64,000 bases of DNA from Aedes albopictus (lineage: Eukaryota; Arthropoda; Insecta; Diptera; Culicidae): the NCBI RefSeq assembly GCF_035046485.1, contig NC_085138.1:11192759-11256758 (forward strand). Reading direction: 5' to 3'. The position numbers were made by a program, and so were the translations under genes. The notes beneath the pieces are model-generated. The model saw nothing but the letters and a program-made list of their open reading frames with translations, had not been told where the DNA came from and did not search any database. Positions 58,104 through 64,000 of this stretch are shown here, piece by piece (the first letter of the stretch is position 1; the number at the start of each line of letters is the position of its first letter).

Positions 58104-59929
58104 GAATATCTTTCAATTCGTGCTTGAAGAATTAGGTTTCGTCAAGTTTTGGCGTAGTCATGATCTTTTGAAGTATGGAAATAGTCGAAAAACTCAAAAT
58201 TGTTTTAATGCACCTCTCAATTTCAATGGAGAGAGCTGAAACTTTGACCAGTGACTTCTTCTTTGATGCCAATCGAAACATGGGGGTGGGCGGCTTGAGA
58301 ATCAAAGACCATTTTAAAAAGGCCTATTACATGTAAAAATGAGGAAGATATACAAAAATAAAGATTATATTAATTGAACTGTGAAAAAATTGAGAAACAC
58401 TACCCGCTCAAATTCAACGTTGAGTGTCAAAAGATTGAACAAAGAGAACGTCATTCGGCAATGTATCTTGCTGGCTTGCCTTGGAGCAGGAGGTGGCACC
58501 GGAAGCCAACGAAATCAAGTTTATTACAAAACCCGGAACCAAGACGAGGGAACGAATTCCGGGCGTGGGAGCGCTGGATGACTTTCGTTGGTATTAAATG
58601 TCAATTGAAAACCAATTTATCAACCGAGGTCCAATTCCAGTTGAACGAAAAAGACGTTGAAATACTGTTGAATAGGGAGATTTGGTTGGTTGTTTGGTCG
58701 AGAAGATGGGACGCCCAACAATTTATTCAAACTGTGTACAAAAATAAGACAGTATTATTATCATAAATCATTTGCAGTAAGTAAAGCAGCTCCCGTTCAA
58801 ACCGTGGGAAGCAACAACTGCGGGATTGCATTCGACTACTTACAATGCTGATGCAGCCAACTTGTACCCCCACTTAGTACCTAGCAATGCTCGGCGACTG
58901 ACTAAACGGGTGGAGACGACGAACGGGTTTGGTTTCGCGCGTTAAAGTTTTTCAATTATAATTTCCCGTTGTTTCTCGGTTGTCCTGACAGGGAAAGTTT
59001 TACGGTCGGGATTTTTTTTCGTCTATCTTCAAGAAAGCTTGGTGTAAGTTGATCTTCTTATGTTAATTTTTCTCCCATTCCTGTTCATCATATCGTGGGT
59101 AACTGCAAGCAATCTGAAGAGCTGGTAAAAGTTGCTGTGATAAAAGTGTAGTGTGGTTGACTCATTAGACTTTTGCATCAACTTTTAATGTCTGGAACAT
59201 TGGAAGTTGGTGCAGAAATCTTTTCCTTTGTAGAATGGAACGATCTCACCAATTATTCATTGTAATTAATCAAAACGCCGATTTCTACTTTGTTTTTCCT
59301 TTGTACTCGACAAGCTTAAGTCCCTCATAATGGAAAAATACAATCCAACCGTGCAAATTTAATCAAGAAATGACATGATCACCTACACGAAGGAAATTGA
59401 CCCACCGCCACTGGCAACCAACGACCCTTTTTTCGTGTAAATTGCCGTGCAATCGTGCCTGGACAGGCCAACTCGATGATTGGCGCAAGCTCGGCACGCA
59501 ATCTCCTCCTCGCCATTCTTGGCGGGATATAAGTTAATTACCGCATCACAAGCCTGCCAATGCAACGAACTACTGCACAACAACGACTGACTGGTAGGTA
59601 GCGCCCTCTAATTGCACAAAACGAACGCCTCGGCCTGCAGGTTGTAGGTCTGTTTCCCATTTTAGCCGCATTCGAGCAGGTGCAGTTCAGCAAATTTTCA
59701 AAACACCTTACATCATGCGATACACATCGCGCCGGAGTCATGTTTTTGCGTCATAAATTATCAAACACCATGCATGGTGTGCACGTTCTTTTGCAGAGAA
59801 CGCCTGTTGATGAGGAAATGGCGAAGTTGAAGCCCGAATTGGAAATGAAACTATATAAAAACAAAGATTGTACCTCGCTTTTATTACAGACGAAAATGTT
59901 GCTTCCAATTTGGATGCAAAAGGTCCTGG
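58104..59929. other. Unassigned DNA, no convincing gene
   Basis: A 130-codon frame at 58374-58766 plus overlaps another in a different phase and matches nothing I know. A 16-bp palindrome (ACACCATGCATGGTGT) is near 59765-59781. No terminal repeats noticed. Confidence 0.35.
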
Positions 59930-60490
59930 GATGATCCTTTGGCCAGTCCTTTTCCGCCTACCTACTTTTTTATCTGTTTACTTCCCTGCCGAAGGAAGAA
60001 CTCACATTTTGCGAGTTTTTCGGGAGTGGGATTCGATCCCAGGCAGAGATGCCAGATATACAGATTTGTCTATATTATACAGATTTTTGACCTTTCATAC
60101 AGACATGATACAGAGTACAGAAAAATACAGATTTTTGAAATGTTATACAGATTTCTACAAAAAGCATAAAATTTGAAGAAATTTCTGATGAACTCAATGA
60201 AAACTTTGTAAATTGCTGCTTAAACTTTGAATAATTTATGAAAATTTGTACATTTTCACACATGTTTTAGAAAAATTAATACCAGTAAAATTTTTAAATC
60301 GTCAAAAAGTAGTACATTTTTGTTAGTTTTTATTGAAATCTAGGACTCCCGGTGTCTGCTGTACCCTCAAACACAGCGATACAGAAAAATCTGTATTGAT
60401 ACAGATTTTTGATGAAAATAATCTGGCATCTCTGATCCCAGGTCCTCGGCGTGATAGTCAAGTGTTCTAACCATCACACCAGGTCCGCTC
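59930..60490 (-). mobile_element. tRNA-derived SINE split by a hAT MITE
   Basis: On the minus strand, from about 60490: GGTGTGATGGTTAGAACACT (A-box region), then GGACCTGGGATCGAATCCCA (B box) once the MITE at 60044-60434 and one copy of the duplication are removed. A body with GAGTTCTTCCTTCGGCAGGG follows to about 59930. Different family from the Feilai-like and valine-type SINEs here. Confidence 0.7.
60044..60434. mobile_element. hAT MITE, 391 bp, with perfect 8-bp target duplication
   Basis: ATCCCAGG flanks it at 60036-60043 and 60435-60442. TIRs CAGAGATGCCAGAT are perfect over 14 bp. Many ACAGATTTTT words occur just inside both ends, as in hAT subterminal binding repeats. No coding frame. 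Confidence 0.9.
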
Positions 60491-61014
60491 CTACCTACCT
60501 ACTTTGTGTCATACTATCAACATTCTTAACATATACATTCGTACAATCAAAGCTATCGCATTATGCCTGCCAAGTGACAATTCATGCAACAACATGAACC
60601 TCTGCCATTCAGTTATTTTTCAATACTCAGACATTCGCATGCACTCGTGGCTTATGATCAGCCACGGGCGAGCGATTGCATCAACACTTCCTTCCTTTTG
60701 CAAACTGACCAGCACTCTTATTTGACATTTTCTGTTAGTTGCCTACTGTCGTGCACTGTTAGTTCCAAATTAATATCTCGTTGGTTCCTTGTGTTAGTGC
60801 AGCTGAATTCCTCCAGGGATATTTTGGGAAATATTTTCAAGAATAGCTCCAAAAATTTTCTCCCAGGGTCCTTCAGGAAACCTTCCGTAATTCCTTAACC
60901 CTTTGAAGCCGGAATTTTTCCAAGCGTTATTATGGAGATTTTTCTACGTATTTCTGTAGTTTTGGTGCTCAATAGTATAAAAAAGGTAGAATATTATGCA
61001 GAATATTTTTTCCG
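60491..61014. other. No gene; short degenerate repeat patch
   Basis: 60805-60895 has CCTCCAGGGATATTTTGGG-type words of the 12-bp family. The rest is unassigned. Confidence 0.35.
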
Positions 61015-62065
61015 GACATCCTAGGTCATCCAAACTATTCTTGAGTTTAGATCCTAAAGTCTACGGGTGTAACGGTAACTTCTGTCATTATATAAAGTTT
61101 TCATTTGTAATCTATCATGTCCATGAAGTTTTCTGAAAGTTCAATTGAGAGTATAAGATCAGTCGAGTTATCCTTGGTCATCCAAACTATTCTTGAGTTT
61201 AGATCCTATAGTCTACGGGTGTAACGGTAGCTTCTGTCATTATATAAAGCTTTCATTTGTAATCTATCATATCCAGTAAGTCTTCTGAAAGTTCAATTGA
61301 GAGTATAAAATCAGTCGAGTTAAACTAGGTCATCCAAACTGTTCTTGAGTTTAGATCCGAAAGTCTACAGGTGTAACTGTAACTTCTTTCATTATACAAA
61401 GTTACGATTTGTGATCTATCAAGTCCAGTAAGTCTTCTGAAAGTTCAATAGAAAGTATTACATCAGTCGGGATATCCTAGGTCATCCAAACTGTTCTTGA
61501 GTTTAGATCTTATAGTCTACGGGTGTAACGGTAACTTCTTTCATTACACAAAGCTTTGGTTTATAATCTATCATGTCCAGTAAGCCTTCTGGAAGTTCAA
61601 TAGAGAGTATAAGACCAGTCGGGTTATCCTAGGTCATCCAAACTATTCTTAAGTTTAGACCCTAAAATCTACGGGTGTAACGGTAACTTCTGTCATTATA
61701 TAAAGTTTTCATTTGTAATCTATCATGTCCAGTAAGTCTTCTGAAAATTCAATTGAGAGTATAATATCAGTCAAGTTATCCTAGGTCATCCAAACTGTTC
61801 TTGAGTTTAGATCCGAAAGTCTACAGGTGTAACGGTAACTTCTTTCATTATACAAATCTACGATTTGTGATCTATCATGTCTAGTAAATCTTCTGAAAGT
61901 TCAATAGAGAGTATTACATCAGTCTGGATATCCTAGGTCATCCAAATTGTTCTTCGGTTAGCATCATATTGTCTATGGGCGTAACGGTAGCTTCTTTCAT
62001 TAAACAAAGCTTTTGTTTGTAATCTATCATGTCCAGTAAGTCTTCTGGAAGTTCAATAGACAGTT
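61015..62065 (+). repeat. 152-bp satellite array, seven units
   Basis: The anchor GTCATCCAAACT starts at 61025, 61177, 61329, 61481, 61633, 61785 and 61937, exactly 152 bases apart each time. Units differ by scattered substitutions. No frame persists. The last unit is slightly incomplete. Confidence 0.95.
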
Positions 62066-62259
62066 GGAACATTTTCGAATATGATTTCTTCACTTGACCA
62101 TTGCTTGAATTTCTCATCCAATATGCTGAATTGATAGTTTAAAACTAAAAATTTCAGGTAAGTCTGCTTGATATCATTATAGTATCTTGACATGCCTTTT
62201 GAAATTCCAAGATGCAATGTAGTTGATTGTGTTCCGTAATGTTTACAGTAAAAACACCT
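62066..62259. other. Junction between oppositely oriented satellite arrays
   Basis: About 200 bases in which I cannot align either array's monomer. It could be a diverged monomer or inserted sequence. Confidence 0.4.
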
Positions 62260-64000
62260 ATTATTACGGTTGTATATCTTGAGAACTGCGCTGGAAGTTA
62301 TTTGGACAACTTATAGTATCCTAAAAGTAGTCAATTTTACCTGACAAAATGGTTCAGTGCACATTGTTGATTATTGAACGTTTTTCAACCCATTGTAAAA
62401 CTCATTTACCATAATTGTAGACTTGAAGCTCTGAACTCAAAATTATTGACCGAGCACCAAACCATGAACTTATCCAAATTGGCTGATGTGGAATGTGGAA
62501 TAATCACAAAAATTATCATGAAGTATCCCTTGAAAGTTTAGAGGTTCATAGATCCTATTTGGTAGTACAACGTTACTATCTAAAACAAAATCACCGCGAT
62601 TGATTATGAAACTTTACTCAGTATGTCGGATATAGCTGATGGTACGAATGTAGACCTTAAGTTTTGAACTCCAAGATAGTTTGGCTGACCTGAAATATTT
62701 CCATAGTGTCTCTAAATAACTTTTAAGATTTCAAGAGCTTCACGGATCTCAGCAGATTATCCTATGCTGTTATTTATGGCGAAAAAAACAAAGTTTTTCT
62801 TGTAGATTTGGAGGACTCCATCTTAGAACAGTTTGCCCGACCCTGAATGTCCTAAAGGTTAAAAATAAAAAGTAGCCTTCAGATTGGTCCAGTAACCACA
62901 GATAAATATGCAACGTTACTTAGTACTGCAGATATGGCTGTTGTCACGAATGTAGACCTGAAGTTCTGAACTCCAAGGTAGTTTGGCTGACCTGAAATAT
63001 CCCTATAGTGTCTCTAAATGATATTTGAGATTTCAGGAGCTTCAGAGATCCCAGCAAATTATGCAATACTATTATTTGTGGTGAAAACACATAAAGACAT
63101 TCTTGAAGATTTGAAGAACTTCATTATAGAACAGTTTGGACGACCGTGAATATCCCAAAGGGTTATAATAAGCAAGAAGACTTCAGATTGTTCCAGTAAC
63201 CACGGTTGATTATGCATATTTTCTCAGTTAAACAGCTATGGCTACTGTTACGAGTGTAGACCTGAAGTTCTGAACTCCAAGTTAGTTTGGCTGACCTGGA
63301 ATATCCCTATAGTGTCTTTAAATGACTTTCGAGATTTCAAGAGCTTCACGGATCCCAGCAGATTATGTAATACTATTATTTATGACTAAAACACGTAGAG
63401 TTATTCTTGTAGATTTGAAGGACTTCATTATATAACATTTTGGACGACCGTTAATATCCCAAAGAGTTAAAATAAGCTAGTAGACTTCAGATTGCTCCAG
63501 TAACCGCGGTTAATTATGCAGCGTTACTCAGTATAACAAATATGGCTACTGTTACAAGTGTAGACCTGAAGTTCTGAACTCTAAGGTAGTTTGGCTGACC
63601 TGGAATATCCCTATAGTGTCTCTAAATGTCATTTAAACATGAATGAGATTTCAAGAACTTCACGGATCCCACCAGATTATACAATACTATTATTTATGGC
63701 GAAAACACATAGAGTTATTCTTGTAGATATGAAGGACTTCAATCTAGAACAGTTTGGACGACCCTGAATGTCACAAAGGGTTATAATAAGCTAGTAGACT
63801 TCAGACTGCTCCAGTGACCGCGGATGATTATGCAGCGTTACTAAGTATAACAGATATGACTATTGTTACGAGTGTGGACCTGAAGTTCTGAACTCCAAGG
63901 TAGTTTGGCTGACCTGGGATATCCCCATAGTGTCTCTAAATGATATTGTAGATGTCAAGAGCTTCACGGATCACAGTAGCTTATGCAATGCTGTTATTTG
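62260..64000 (-). repeat. Inverted satellite array with ~304-bp dimeric period, runs off the window
   Basis: Anchor TTTGGCTGACC/TTTGGACGACC recurs at about 62679, 62831, 62981, 63134, 63285, 63438, 63589, 63752 and 63903, steps of 150-153 with one of 163. Two monomer types alternate, giving a ~304-bp higher-order period. The complement of its monomer aligns with the array at 61015-62065. Units left of 62600 are more diverged. Confidence 0.9.

Noticed and set aside
58374..58766. 130-codon frame
   Set aside because: No recognisable motif and an overlapping frame of similar quality; kept only as a note in the interval entry.
61015..64000. CRISPR-like repeat array
   Set aside because: Units are contiguous 152-bp satellite monomers without unique spacers, in eukaryotic repeat DNA.

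Overview
The window looks like repeat-dense nuclear DNA from an Aedes-type (culicine) mosquito. The reasons are tRNA-derived SINEs resembling Feilai, R1-, RTE- and LOA-type non-LTR retrotransposons, many small TIR/foldback MITEs, and long 12-bp-periodic GGAATTCC-rich arrays. I see no convincing host protein-coding gene, rRNA or functional tRNA. Almost all coding-looking sequence is transposon-derived. The species assignment and all family names come from motif recognition, not a database search.

Layout. 1-3850: nearly complete 3' part of an R1-type non-LTR element (end of ORF1, intact ORF2, 3'UTR, A-tail) running into a CA microsatellite. 4290-7245: inverted repeats, a decayed coiled-coil coding fragment split by a Feilai-like SINE, and an old RTE-like fragment. 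9254-10566: a very homogeneous 11-bp minisatellite. 11300-17205: a second SINE copy and a large 12-bp-periodic array holding two opposed tRNA-Val-like SINEs. 20250-25690: a foldback element split by a 3.4-kb TA-flanked element, then a TTAA-flanked hairpin MITE. 26945-30935: LINE tail, MITE, degenerate repeats and a SINE. 30978-39523: an RTE-like retrotransposon broken by a 1.1-kb element with a 23-bp target duplication, a 1.49-kb solo LTR, a hAT end and a hAT MITE that has an inverted copy of itself inside it. 40552-43134: a TA-flanked double-hairpin MITE, degenerate repeats and otherwise unassigned DNA. 43135-44913: a 1.28-kb stretch with almost no G, next to a 500-N assembly gap. 44914-50274: two more RTE-like copies. 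51275-58103: a deep nest of insertions in an older RTE-like copy. 59930-60490: a tRNA-SINE split by a hAT MITE. 61015-64000: two oppositely oriented satellite arrays built on a ~152-bp monomer, one with a ~304-bp dimeric period.

How the parts relate. The window records successive transposition. Exact target-site duplications (8 bp for four hAT MITEs; TA for three elements; TTAA for one; 5 bp for the solo LTR; 10, 13 and 23 bp for retroposed elements) allow many insertions to be ordered. One RTE-like family occurs at least five times. Only the copy at 44933-46135 keeps an open reading frame with its catalytic motifs. The R1-type ORF2 at 109-3132 is the only other long intact element frame. I did not find a new multi-gene system. 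The most unusual items are the self-nested hAT MITE, the inverted satellite junction, the 1.1-kb element with 102-bp internal repeats and the G-less gap edge.
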